Assembly: GCA_017506865.1 (NCBI GenBank)
Contig: JAFCMP010000513.1
Coordinates: forward strand, 558,001 to 622,000
DNA: 64,000 bases
Source of the DNA: Tribonema minus
Lineage: Eukaryota; Sar; Xanthophyceae; Tribonematales; Tribonemataceae
Direction: 5' to 3'
Part shown: in pieces, positions 1-12,441 of the stretch
Layout of the letters: each line of letters starts with the position of its first letter
Numbering within the stretch: the stretch's first letter is position 1
The notes under the pieces: model-generated
Seen by the model: only the letters and a program-made list of their open reading frames with translations
What the model was told of the DNA's origin: nothing
Database searches by the model: none
Program-made: the position numbers and the translations under genes

Positions 1-1434
1 AGAGACCATAGGAGAGAGTCAGCTCACACGTTCGATGCACGCCAGGTATATGCTCAGCTCTGCACAACATGACAAAGACCATGTGGTCGCATCTTGTGGT
101 TTGTAGCAGCATGTGGCAAACTATGTACTTTCAAGTGCTTCTGTTGTTTGAATTCGCCTGCTGTATGAATGTAACCCACCCGCAAGTATGCATGTTTCTC
201 ACAGTTGATGTATGCACATGTGTGCACATGTGTGTGTGATGTGAGGGCGCTCAGAGTATGGGCTACAAAGGGTGTAACTCTGGTCGACGCGCCGAAAAAG
301 GTTGCCAAGGTGAGACTGCAACCAACCATTACTGAAGCGCTTTTCATAATTTCACGTGCGCTTGGTAAAACTTCAAGTCTTGTTGAAGATGTGGGTGAGC
401 AGCGCAAACCAAATTAAGACAACAGTGTCGGTTTGGCGCCTTTACACCTACATTGGTTTTGTACCTTGGTGGCCCCTCCTCAAGTCACCGTAGCGTTAGG
501 GTTAGGGCTGGGGTACGGTTGAGGGTCGAGATAGGGTTAGGCTTAGGGCTTGGTTACCCTCCAAGCAATCACGTGCAGCGAGGTTAGGGTTAGGGCTTAG
601 TGAGCTTCCAGCCTTGCGTGAAATGAGGCTAGGTTTAGGGCCTGTTAGTCATGCAGCGCTTGAGCAAAATTTGGAAACGACCGCCTCACACAAGATCTTC
701 ACAACTGAATGCCATCTATCAGGCGTGTTCTTGACCAAACACTGCTGTGCCGCTGTGAGTTCTGTTGTGGGGCTCAGACATGTGCGGAGCCCAGCATACA
801 ACAACAGTAAGGCTCTGCTTGGAGGGCTTCACGTGTGCGCTTGCTGTTATCTTTACCACAGGGGGGCATTTCCCACTTTAACAGCTGGATATGAAGTGAA
901 TATTGAAGCAGTCTGCCCTATCTCCACCTGTTGCCCGTTGCTGTCGTATATATAGTCTACCTGTGCAGGTACATGATACTTTGCCAGCGCATGTGTCTTG
1001 AAGTATTACAACGTACCTTCAATGATACTTCAGACAAGTCACCTTTCTTGCAAGTGGTACAGCAAGAGGTTTGTGTCCTCCCCAATGCGACACCTGTGAC
1101 CCTCGTGAAGGTTACCTTCACCGAGCTTCAGCATCTGACGTCGTTGTTGTTTAAGGTGCAGCATGTCATTGACGCAATGCTACCAATTGTCAGCAGCATT
1201 CGTCAAACGCGACTGGTGGCTCGCAAAGGCCATTGCCAATCAGCTCACATGGAAGCAATTGAAATACAACTGAATGCATGCCGTTGCATATGCCCAGATT
1301 GACACGACTAACACAACATATTCCATATCAGACCCCTTCACACAGTTGCTGATGCTGGATGCTCACAATCCCTGCTTCTAATTTGTCAAATTCTTACAGC
1401 CTCCTTCTCCACCTCTGCTCTCCCTCTTGCATAG
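1..1434. other. No assignable gene; telomere-like repeats and unplaced short ORFs
   Basis: No protein family is recognisable here. Degenerate TTAGGG tracts lie at about 496-600. Short open frames at 205-417 (+), 614-955 (+) and 931-1302 (+) have no recognisable motif. The upstream exon(s) of the Ala-rich gene that begins at 1435 must lie here or before the window, because 1435 follows a clear acceptor (pyrimidine tract, then CATAG) and opens in phase 0. Confidence 0.5.
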
Positions 1435-4400
1435 GCCCGTGCGCGCCCTCCCAAAACCTCTGATGCCTCCAACGAGTCCGCTACTTCAAATGGCCCGCCA
1501 AATGAGCACTGCGACAACAGCAATGGCGCTCAGCGCTGTGGTGGCGCTGCTGCCTCTCGTGCTCGCCGCGGCCTGCGCAGCAGCGCACACGTCACCAGCG
1601 AGCAGCAGCCTCCTCAACGCTCAGCATCGGCAGCAGCGGACGAGGCGCAAGCGACAGCGGCAGCGGCAGCGGCAGCGGCAGCGGCATCGGCATCAGCGGT
1701 GGCGGCAAAGGCGGTAGCGGCAGAGGAAGAAGTAGCTGCAGCTGAAGCGGCTGCCGCTGAGACAGCCGAGAGCAACGAGGATGAGAACGAGATTGCGGCA
1801 GCGCTCACCCCCCCTGAGCCTGAGCCATGTGACAGCAGTTGCGTCAAGGAGGGCCTTGCAGTGGAGACAGAGGCGATTCCGGCAGCAGCGGCAACAGCAG
1901 CAGCTCGGGCGGCAGTGGCGTCATCGGGAGCAGCGCCAGCGGCACCAGCACCGGCTTCTGCGGCGCAGGATGTGGCGGCACTTGGAAATGTTGATGCAAC
2001 AGCACCCGGAGAAATCGAAGTGGCAGCACCCGCAGCGGCAGCAACAAATTATGCGTCGCCCACGTCGGAGGAAGAGACAGCAAGTGCAGCGGCGCCGGCA
2101 GATGAGACATCAGCAGCGGCGGCGGCGGCAGCGGCAGTAGCAGCAGCAGGAATAGCTGCAGCAGAGGGCGAGAGTGTCGCAACGGACCCCAAGGAGACAG
2201 ATGGAGCATCACCTTATAAACCAGTCAAGTTGTCAGCAGGTGACGCAGAGGCGGCTTCTTCGCTGCGGACAGTTGAGGCGTCTGCCGCAGCAACGACCAT
2301 GCCTTCGCGCGCTCCGGCAGCGGCGGCGGCGGTAGTCACAGCAGTATTACCTGAGGAGAGTGCAGCAGCCTCAGCAGCAGCCCACAGTGACGCGTCAGCA
2401 ACACCTGCCGCCCGCAGCAACGATGCAGCCGCGAGCAGCTGCAACGAAGGCAACAGTGCTCAGCTCCAAGCGGCAGCAGTCACAGCGGGGGTGGCAGGCG
2501 CGGCACAGCGATTCACACTTACAGAAGCATCGACTGCCGCGGCGGCGGCGCCTTTTCTTGCGGCACCAGCGGCGGCGCCTGCTTTTGCGGCAGCGGCGGC
2601 GGCGGCGCCAGCGAGCGTGCCGCAGGCGGCAGCAGGCGCAGAAGCGCTGCGGCCAACAACAGCACCGGCTGAGGAGAACAGCATCGCATCAGCGGCAACG
2701 GCGGCGGTCACGGCATCAAGTCCACCTGCTGAACCGGGGCAGCAGCAATCAGCGGTGATATCAGCCACGGCGGAGGAGGCGAGGCCGCCGGCTGCAGCGG
2801 CAGCGGCGGCGGTGGCGACGGCGGCAGCAGCAGCGGACAGCGCGACGGCGGCGGCCACAGAGTTGCTGCGCCGCCGCCGCCGCGCTGAGCTGTCTGTTGC
2901 CCTTCCAGCAAGCGTCCGGCAGGCTGCAGGTACAGTGCGATCTGTGCGTAGAGCGTAGTGTAGCAGTCCATCATTCGTCTTGCTTTATGTCATTGGTCTA
3001 AAGAGTGCTGTCCACTTGTAGCATCTGAAGTGTCCGTTACCATCAGGAAGTGGGCCTTTACGTGCCATGGCTCAGATTTGCCCTGTTTTACAGTTGAAAA
3101 GCACCATCATACTTGAACTACACGACCTCAAGATGGCCTCGAATTGCTTTCCTGTGTGTAGCTACAACCTTCTCATACACCTCCTATCAGGGGTTCTCAC
3201 ATGTCCTCCCCGGCCCACTGCGCATGCAATACGTGCAGAGCCAGCGCACCGCCTGCCGCCAGCAGCACCCGCGCAGCCAGCAGCGGCGGCAGCGGCAGCA
3301 GCGGCAGCAGCGCTCTCTGCACTAGCGACGCCGGACGCAGCGCCGCTCCATGCGGCGCCAGCAGCACCAAAGCAGGTTGCAGCGCCAGCAGCGGCGGCGG
3401 CAGCAGCAAGCATGCTGCAGGCAACAGCAGCACACGCGCTGCAACCAGTGACGGCACCGGCTGTGGAGAACACCATTGCATCAGCGGCAAAGGTGGCAGT
3501 CAGGGCGTCGAGTTCTCCTGCTGAAGCGGGGCAGCAACGATCAGCGGTGATATCGGCCACGGTGGAGGAGGAGAGGCCGCCGGCTGCAGCGGCAGCGGCG
3601 GCGGTGGCGACGGCGGCAGCAGCAGCGGATAGCGCGGCGGCGGCAGCCATGAGCTTGCTACGCCGCCGCCGCGCTGAGCTGTCTGTTGCCCTTCCAGCAA
3701 GCGTCCGTCAAGCTGCAGGTAAGGGGCGGTCTGTGAGTAGAGGGCATTGCGGCATTCCATCATTCGTCTTGCACCATGTCATTGGTCTCAAGAGCGCTGC
3801 CGACTTGTAGCACCTGAAGTGTCCGTCATCATCAGGAAGTGGGCCCCTTTACGTGCATGGCTTCAGTTTGCTCTGTTATAAAAAGTTGAAAAGCAGCATC
3901 ACACTAGAGGTACATGACTTGAAGATGGTCTCACTTTTCTTCCCTGTGTGTATCTACAGCATTTTCATACACCTCTTATCAGGGCTCCCTGACCTGTCCT
4001 CTCCTGCCCACTGCGCATGCGAAACGCGCAGAGCCAGCGCACACCCTGCCGCCAGCAGCACCCACGCAGCCAGGGGCGGCGGCAGCGGCAGCAGCGGCAG
4101 CAGCGCGCTTTGCACCAGCGACGGCGGACGCGGCGCCGATCCATGCCGCGCCAGCAGCACCGAAGGAACTTGCGGCGGCGGCAGCGGCGGCGGCAGCAGG
4201 GCAGCAGGCCACAACAGGAGATACGGCAGCCGCGCCGTCAGCAGCAGCGGCAGCAGCGGCGGCATCGCCAGGTGTACAAGCAGAAGAGGTGGTACAACCT
4301 GACGAGCCGTCTGCAATGGAGACGGTCATGAAGGACGCAGACGCTGCGCCTGTGTCAACGGCGGCAGCGGCGGCGGCGGCGGCGGCACCGGCGACAGCAG

Positions 4401-6205
4401 CAGCGGTTGATGCGGCGGCTGCAGCGGACCGCTCGACGTTTCGCGCTGGGTCTCTTGGTGCGCCTTCGGTTCCAGGCACGGATGTGACAGGTATGTTGAT
4501 GTGTGCAGCAGCAACCTGGTCTTTGGAACCAGTTAGAAAGCTGCAGCGCGCATTAGCGTAACCATGAAGCTAAAGTTTGGGTGCTGCGCGTGAACTCTCG
4601 GTGCAGCAAGTCAGCGCATTCCTTGTACTCTTGGAGTAGTATGTTGTGCGTGCATTGTTGTACATGACAAGAGCCAAATGATTGCGCATAACGCTTTATG
4701 GGGAATGCGAGGCATGCATGTACTACTTCAGAAGTACTCTACTTCAAGAGTACTTGAACTAGGCATGTTTCATGTTGAAGCACAATATGTTCCATTGTGT
4801 AGCTGAGGCGGTGCTGTACGGCTGTTCTGCCATGGTTCTGAACCTCCGCCTGAAGATAACTGCACTTTGGCCATATAGGCCCAGGTTTGCATCAGCAGTG
4901 CTTCAGTGTGCCCACTCACCTCAACTTGTCAGCCCATAGTAGCCACTCTGCCTCATCACTGCGCTGCAATGCCCGCGTTTGCCTCTACTGCATGTGTCAC
5001 AGCAGCGGCAGAAGCGCCTGCAGTGCCAGCACCAGCGGCTCAACCGGCAGCGGCAGCGGCAGCAGCAGCGGCTGCTCAACTTCAAGTGCCCGAACCTCAA
5101 GTTTCGGAACCTCGAGCACTGGACAGCCTCGGACCGCAGATAACCACTACACCGGCTCATGTTTCGACCGACTCACCAGCGACGCCTCCAGTGCCACCAG
5201 GCAGCAGCGCCGCTGTCAAAGCTTCTACTTCCAGTGCCGGACAATCATGATACCTCTACTTCAAACGGCCGGCGCGCATTCACATCGGCGGCAGCAGCGT
5301 CTGCGCTGACAGCACTGGCGGTGGCGCAGGGCGCCGCGGAAGTTCAACTTGAAGTCTGTGATGCTCCTATGTCTACCACGCCTTCGAGGCGCGTGCCGAA
5401 GGGCCCTCGTGCGATGGTTGCAGCACCGCTGTCACCAGCTGCTGGAGCATCAGCGGCGCAGCGGCATGCGGCAGCAGGAGGGTCGCCGCGTGGAGCGCTG
5501 CCGCCAACAATGCGCGCCGCAGCCGCTGCCGCCGAGGCGGTGGATGACGGTGCAGCGACGGCGGCAGCTGCGGACGCTGCTGCTGCGCGTCTGTGCAACA
5601 CTTCAACATCGTTGGGCGTGCCACTAGCGACAGAGCCCGCAGCTATGGAATCAGCAGCGATGGCGGCTGCGCCTGCTGTAACGGCATCGTCAGCGGCAGC
5701 GGCGGAGCAAGCGCAGTCGACTGAAACAGCAGCTACGGCGGCCGCCAGCGCGGTCGGCAAAGCTGTGGATGGGGCGACTGTTGAGCTGCTGATGCCCGCG
5801 ACAGCACGTGCGGCTCGAGAAGTTCAAGTCAAGTTCGCATCAAGTGCCATCAAGGATGCATCGGGGCACAGCACGAAGGCACCACCAGCTGCAGCGAGCG
5901 AGGCTGTTGCTGCCCAAATCGAGACAAGAGCCGATGTGCGCGTGGCTAACATGGCGGAGATAGGTGCGTTGCCATTTGCAGCTGCGGCAGCAGCGCAGCA
6001 GCAGTTGTCGCCCACGCAGCAGACGCCGGCAAGTATGAAAGCGACAGCGGCAGCGGCAGCAGCAGCGCCAGCGCAGCCGTTGGCGCAAGGGCACACAGCC
6101 ATCAAATTTGCCGCTGATCAGACTTCAGTCAGGGAGCCCGGCGGACTGTTGCAGCAGCAGGCGTCTGAAAAGTGGCAGGAGCAGACCCACGCGCAGCTGC
6201 AGCAG

Positions 6206-6280
<75 letters not shown>

Positions 6281-6313
6281 TACCTTGAGCAGCAGCAGCA
6301 GTATCAGCAGCAG

Positions 6314-6348
<35 letters not shown>

Positions 6349-9300
6349 CTACCTGTGGCAGCAGCAGCTTCAGCAGCAGCAGTGGCAACAGCAGCAGCAG
6401 CAGTCACGTCAGGCGCCGCCGCAGCAGGCAGGGCCGCATCAACTGCTGTTTGCGCAGCAACAGCGCTTGGAGGAAGAACAGCGGCAGCAGCAGCTCTGGC
6501 GCGACGCGCTGCGGCAATAGCTGCAGCAGCCCCCGCAGCAGCAGCAGCAGCAGCCGCCGCAAGCTCAATGGCAGCAGCAGCCTGAGCGCGTGCAAGGCAT
6601 GTGGCAGCCATCAGCACCAGCGGCATTTGCGGCGGCTGCGGCAGGTGCGGCAGCGTCAACACTTCAGCCAATGGCAGCGGCGGCGGCGGCGGCAGGCATG
6701 TGCCACACCCCCCCCCCTTCCCCATTCAACCACGCTGCCGGAAGCTGCGCGAGTTCAGGCGCCCCGATGAGCCTGCTGGAGAAGCTGCTGGAGGTGCAAG
6801 CACAGCCCCGCACAGACAACAATAAGAAAAGGTGAGTTAAAGTTGGTTGGCTAGGAAGTGCGCTGTTGAGCTTGGATCAATCTACTTGAAGTTACTGTTT
6901 GGGAGAGTCTTTTGCAATGATGCTCAACAAGCTGTAGCTGTTTTTGTAACCTGTATGCCGAGAAAAATCAGCAGCAAAGATGTGCAGATGCCATGTGAAA
7001 ACTTTTACAGCTTCGCCTGTGCCACTCCAGATCTTCGAGACACAGCTGAATTGGTATTCTCGTTTGTATTAGGTTTGTGATGCTTCATATGTTTGTTCAG
7101 AGAGAAGCATGTTGCATGTCTGCATGCGTCTTGTTCCTGCCATGCTGGACCCACGCATCAACTGCTCAGCTTGAAGTAGGCACAACTTGAAGTTTTTACT
7201 TGATCAAGTGTACTGAGGTTCCAAGCACAATCATTACAGCAAACTCAGGTGTGCATCACCGCCCCCCCCCTCTCCTGCAACAGGCGCATGGACACGCAGG
7301 CGACAGATCAGCGCGCAGCTGCCCAAGCTGCTGCCAAGCCAGCGAATAGTCACTTTTCTGGCGGCAGCAGCAGCGCCACCGCCGACAGCAGCGGCGACGG
7401 CGCAGACGACAAGTCGTCTTCACTGGTCCACTGCGTGGGGGCTGGTTCTGCTGAGACATGCGCAGACAAGCCTGCCGCAGTGCTCAGCACCGCTGTGCCA
7501 TCGCCGACGGGGCACGCGCAGGGGACAAAAGCTGCAGAGGCGGTGCCATCCTTGAGCAATGCAGCAGCGGCGGCGGCGGCGGCAGCGGCAGCAGCGGCAC
7601 AGGTCACTGCCGCAGGAATGCCAGGTCCAAGCACGCCAGCATCAGCACCAACAGCGGCAGCAGCAGCAGCGGCAACAGCAGCAGCGGCAGCAGCGGCAGC
7701 GGCAGCGGCGATGGCGCAAGCCGCGGCGCAGCCACAGGCGCCGCCGCCGCCGCCGAGCCAGACAGTCAAAGCAGCGCCGACGCCTGCAGCGGCAGCAGCG
7801 CCACCGGCTTCTGCAGCGACTTCTGCTGGCGACTGCTCTTCAGGCATGGACGCGCTGACGGAGGCTGTCGCCAAGTGGCAGTGCTCGGAGAGCGCTGGTC
7901 ACGATGGCGCTGACCGCTCTCAGTGCTCAAAACCTCAGTCCTCGCCTGGCAGGCGCAACGTTGCCAATGGAATTGATGCCGTCAGCGCCAGCGGCAGCGG
8001 CGGCGGCGCTGCGCGCGGCGGCGGCGGCAGCGCTGGCAGCAGTGCGGAGGGTGGCAGCAATGACGCGAGCAGGACAGGCGACATTAGCGCCGCTGGCACA
8101 GCCGTTTGTGTGCGGCACATCGCTGACTTCCATTAGTCCACCTCTGGTGGCGGCATCAGCGGTGGTGGCAGCAGGGGCGGCGGCGACGGCGCTGGCGCTA
8201 TCAGCACTTGCGGCGGCATCGTCGACACGCGCAGCGACGGTGGCAGCAGCGGCAGCAGCGCAAGCGCAATGTCGGGTCACACCAACACAGCTGATTCCGC
8301 CGCGGCACACGACAACAGCAGCGCCGTTAGTCAGGCGTCGGGAGATGAGATTGCGCCGCATTCGCAGAGCGCTGTCGACGCAGCAGCGGCGGCAGCAGCG
8401 GCAGCAGCAGCGGCTGCCATCAGCGCAGGCGACGAGTGCTTTCAGCTGCTCAAGTGCTCTGGTGCGGGGCGCGGCAGCAGCACTGACGGAGGTAGCGGCG
8501 GCGGTAGAGGCGGCGGCGGCGGCAGCGGCGGTTGCGCTGGCGGTGGGCGGGGCGCCTTGCCTGCTGGCAGCAGCAGCAGCGGCGGCGGCATCGGCAACAC
8601 TGCCTCAAATGCGCCATGCCCAGGTGACAATGCGCCATCTTCTCAGTGCGGCGTTGCGTGCGGCACCAATGCTGTGACCGGAAGAGCCGGGTGCAACACC
8701 AGCGCTCAGCTAGGCCGAAGTGGTAGCAGCACCGCTCAACCTGCTGCGCCGCGGCCGCCCGCTCGGACCCGGCCTGTTGTGCCTGCGCACATCGATCATG
8801 GTTATGACGGCGGGGGCAGCGATGAAGAGGACAACGATGAGGTTGGCAGCAGCGACCAACTTGCTGATGCTCAGCAGGCGACAGCGGGCAGCGGCAACGT
8901 CAACAGCTTGGCCTCCGCAGCAAAATCACGCCGGCTTGCTCCAGCTGGGTTCTTGCCTCAACCATCGCCACCTCAACCGGCAGCGGCAGCGCAGCCAGCA
9001 GCAGCAGCGGCGGCGGCGGGAGCAGCAGCAGCAGCGGCGGCGCAGCCGGCAGCAGCAGCAGCAACGGTGCAGCCGGCAGAGGCAGCAGCAGCGGCGGTGC
9101 AGCCGGCAGCAGCAGCTGGTGGTGCCGCTGAAGGTTGCGCTGCGCCGGCGCCAGCATGGCGCCTGGGGGAGACGCCTTACGAGGCATGCGATCATTGGTC
9201 TGACCCCCGAGATAAAGCGCCAACTGCTGACGAGCTTCACGACGAGGCCGTGGACGCAGGGGACGCAGCACTGGCCTTGATCACCCGCATCACAGGTGCT

Positions 9301-10747
9301 GCTCTTGCAGCTGGCTGAGCCAAGGCACCAGGACCTGCAGCGGCCAGCGCAATTCCACCAGCGGTCAACCCGCACTCTGGCGCCTTCAATGGCCAGTGGG
9401 GCCGTCGCCGTGTTGCTGCTGGCAGCGGCGGCAGCGGCGGCGGCAGCGGCGGCGGCGGCGACGGCAGCGGCGGCGGCGGCGGCAGCGGCAGCGGCAGTGA
9501 GCAGCAACGCACAACTGAGGCTGGTCAGCCTCCTGTCGGCATGCCGCAGCGCACAGCAGATGTCCACACCGGCGAGCGGGGCCCTGCTGTGCGCAAGCTG
9601 CCGAGCAGCGCTGCCACATTTGTCGACACGGGGCGCAGCAACGTGTTCGCGTCGCCGGCGCCTGCGGCACTGTGGGCGCAGCGGCCCAGCACCTCCATGT
9701 CAGCGGCGGCAGCAGGTGCGGCCACGAGCAGCTTGGAAGGAGCGGAGTGGGTCCCAATCACTGACAGCGGCAGCAGCGTAGCCTGGAGCGAATTCCTGCG
9801 CGCGACTGCAGCTGCGTCAGCGAGCGCGCCTGGCAGCTTTCCCTCAGGCTGGCCACAAGCGCCTCCTGTCGACGCAAGCGCTTCCGCTTCCGATGGCGTT
9901 GCACGCCATGTTGACGGCAGCAATGCTGCCATTGGGGGCGCCAGTGCGGGCGGCGACGACGGCGCTGGCACCGGCGGCAGCGGTGGCGGCGGCAGCAGCA
10001 GCAGCAGAGTTGTTGTCTCTGCACCGAGGGAGACGACCTACAAAGCGCTTGCCAATGGCGGCGCATATCAGGGTGAGAGCACCTTCGGCGAGGCGCTGGC
10101 GAATGCCGGCATCTGCTCACTACGGCATGTCGATCCCCGGGAGGGCCAGTCTAAGCCAAAGATGAGCTTAGAGAATTGGCTGCGGTGTCAGAAACTGGCT
10201 GCTGCCGGGGAAGCTGCACGCAATGGCGGCAGTGGCAGCACAGCTGCTGCAGCGCAGTTACCAGCCCAAGCTCAGGGTGCCGCTGGCGATGCCAGTGCTG
10301 TGGGCAACAGCGCTCGGAGCCAGCTGCAGCTGCCATACGCGAATGCCGGTGGTGATGGCATTGGCGGCGACGGCAGCAGCGCCTACAGTGACGGGGACGG
10401 CTCCGGCTCGGACAGCAGCGGTGCGGAGAGTCACGCCAGGGGTCATGGCGCCGCCGGCGGCTGCAATGCATGCAGCGAGCGCTAGCAGCAGCGACAGTGA
10501 CAGCGGCAGCAGCGACAGCAGCAGCTGTGACGAGTCGCCAACGTTGCCCGCCAAGCGCGGTTACGAGGCGTATGGCGGCGGCGGCGGCGGCGCTGCTTCA
10601 GGCTCCGCAGCAGCTGCTCCCGTACCAGGGCCTCGTGCAGGGTATAGTGACAGCAGCAGCGACAGCGATGGGTGTGTGCTACCGCGGCTAGCTACTCCGC
10701 CACCGAGCAGCAAGGAGAGCAAGGCCACGCGCCGTCGCCGCAGCTGA
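1435..10747 (+). CDS. Giant Ala/Gln/Gly/Ser-rich low-complexity protein, 5' end not found
   Basis: I do not recognise this protein. Exons supported by splice signals and phase are 1435-2929, 3239-3718, 4032-4490, 4907 to about 5085-5240, then to 6831 (strong GTGAGT donor), 7284-9295, from about 9320 to 10420, and 10476-10747 (TGA). This gives roughly 2,500 codons. The first half is mostly poly-Ala with Glu, Pro and Thr. Around 6209-6420 there is a Gln domain with one pure run of about 24 Gln. Gly/Ser/Ala tracts follow, then a better-conserved-looking stretch at 9541-10420, and an acidic Ser/Asp tail ending in four Arg and a Ser. The composition suggests a disordered nuclear or regulatory scaffold, but that is only inference. 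Exons 1-3 are partial tandem duplicates. Two in-frame TAG codons (6518, 8134) and one TGA (9316) interrupt the frame. The TGA can be spliced out; the TAGs are unexplained. A short intron or frame change is needed between 5085 and 5240. Confidence 0.55.
2570..4080 (+). repeat. Tandem duplication of an exon plus its intron (unit 789 bp)
   Basis: The 3' end of the exon closing at 2929, its donor, the whole intron and the next acceptor are repeated as the exon closing at 3718 and the intron after it. The block around the shared motif TGTCTGTTGCCCTTCCAGCA recurs at about 2890 and 3679, a 789-bp period. A third partial unit (intron plus acceptor plus exon start) extends to about 4080. Both derived exons keep phase 1 and lengths divisible by three (480 and 459 nt), so the duplication lengthens the protein in frame. 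Confidence 0.85.
6205..6420 (+). repeat. CAG/poly-Gln tract
   Basis: A long, nearly uninterrupted CAG run begins after a TGG codon near 6205 and encodes about 24 consecutive Gln. Shorter Gln blocks broken by Trp, Tyr, Leu and Arg follow to about 6420. The Ala-coding and Leu-coding frames across it are shadows of the same CAG repeat. Confidence 0.9.
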
Positions 10748-12441
10748 GCAGTGGCAGCGTCGAGGGTGGCGGAGCGTTGCTGCCGCTGCTGCCGCTGCTG
10801 CCGCTGCTGCTTGTTTCTGAACGCACTGCACGGCAAGAGCGCAGGCTGGGGGAATTGTAGACTGCTGCGAGTGTGCATGTATCGGCGGCAGTGGCCCGCA
10901 AAAGGCTTTCGGTGAGGGGTTGGGGGGATCACGAATTGCGTGACCCATCTGTGTGCCTGCACCGCATGTGCGGCAAGGAAATTATGACGCAACTGCCTCT
11001 TTTGCAGTGCGCAGTACCGATGTCGAGCGCTACTGTGGCTCATACATTATTCATTACGTTCAGTGGCTCATACGGCGCATATGCGGCCGAGGCTCGCAAG
11101 CTGCACGAGTGTCAAGTCAGCCCATGGCTATTGCGCTGGCTACATCCTTGGGAGAGATGCACAAACAGGAAGCACACAGGTTGACAGCAAGAGTAATGTG
11201 CAATACATCTATGCAAGCTGCCGCAGATTACGAGCGTACCACATTTGTTGTCTTGCAGTCAGATTTTTGTGATTGTGCTGTCAGCACCACATGCAATTCG
11301 TCGCGATTGTACATGGCTTCATCTGCTGCGGCTTGTCAGGCTTGCGTCATCAGCAAAGTGGTGTAGTGTGCGGCAGTGACAGCATCTGCTGCAATCAAAT
11401 CTTGTCCGTGTCATGCACTTCTTCAAGCTGCCAGATTGATCTATGACTTGGTGCGCAACGTGTATGTGTGAAACCAGCGAGGGCCGGTGGTACAGACAGC
11501 TGCGTGCAAACACACGGCTGACCCGCTGCCTTCTACAACGACACCCATTGTGTGCATGCTACTCACACTTGCACATAATGCAGAACGCGCACAGGTGCCA
11601 TCGCCCGAGAACCTCATTTCCGTCGAACAGAAAGCCATCTGATTAGTTGTAGCACTTGCTTTCATCCTAAAACAAGCAATGTATGGGTTTTATGCAAGCG
11701 TGTGCGGGCTGGCCCAGTGTCAGATTGACACATTACCAGCTTTTCATTTTCAGAGTTTGGACCACTTTGAGATGACAACTGAACAGAACATTTTTGCGCC
11801 GTGTACTGCATGATCCTCGTGCGAATTGCCATGGCATGTGGTGCATTTCAACGAAACTAATAGTGCCATTGTCCCTTAAACAATTCGTTGGCATCATTAG
11901 CTTCAAGCAGTGATTCGCATCCTGTCCAACAGGCTCGGCGTGCATGCAGGCGCGGCCCCTATTCGGTCCTAGAAACCCTAGGGCTCACTCCCAGGTTCAT
12001 ATGAACCCAAGCCTCAAAGTTCGCGCGAAAACTCGGCGGTTCACCTTGAAGTTGCCATCAAGGTCGCGATGTGACACATGAGAGACTGGACCCGGCGCGT
12101 CAAGGGTATGCAACGATGCCCGTTGAGGTGCCGCCCTCCCGCAGTAAACATTCCAGCTCATTACGAAGCTCAAGTGGCAAGAGCAGGTGAGGTTGTCGAC
12201 ACAGCGGCGGCAGGGCACCATCCTCGATATCATACGCGTCATGCGGAGGCTGTTGCGATGCCGACGTCACAAGATGCCTGTGTTCCAAATGTTCATGAGC
12301 CACCATGAGCTTGCCTGTTTTCATCGCCGATCTTGCTGACCATGGAGCAACGCGCATCGCCGCACTTCGCTGCGCTTGACGGTAGGATTACTGACCGCTT
12401 TGTTCTGCTACATTTGGTCTCTCTGTGCAGCATCGCTGGCC
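10748..12441. other. Spacer without a recognisable gene
   Basis: After the Ser/Asp-tail stop at 10745-10747 I see no open frame with recognisable protein features until the secreted-protein gene. There are short open frames on both strands but none with splice context or motifs. A pyrimidine-rich acceptor-like site ends at 12430, just before the likely start codon of the next gene, so a 5' non-coding exon may lie in the last few hundred bases. Confidence 0.5.

Noticed and set aside
1-640. Window start as a chromosome end because of TTAGGG tracts
   Set aside because: The tracts are short, degenerate and similar to many others spread through the window; there is no terminal array.
6518-8136. 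Alternative genetic code with TAG as Gln
   Set aside because: RPC7 and the ARF-GEF both end in TAG at the expected C-terminus, CsbD ends in TAA and GBP-SAP in TGA, so the standard code fits.
1427-10747. Many overlapping poly-Ala, poly-Leu, poly-Arg and poly-Ser frames on both strands
   Set aside because: They are shadows of GCN/CAG/GGC repeats in the Ala/Gln-rich gene; only the frame that joins across splice sites is kept.
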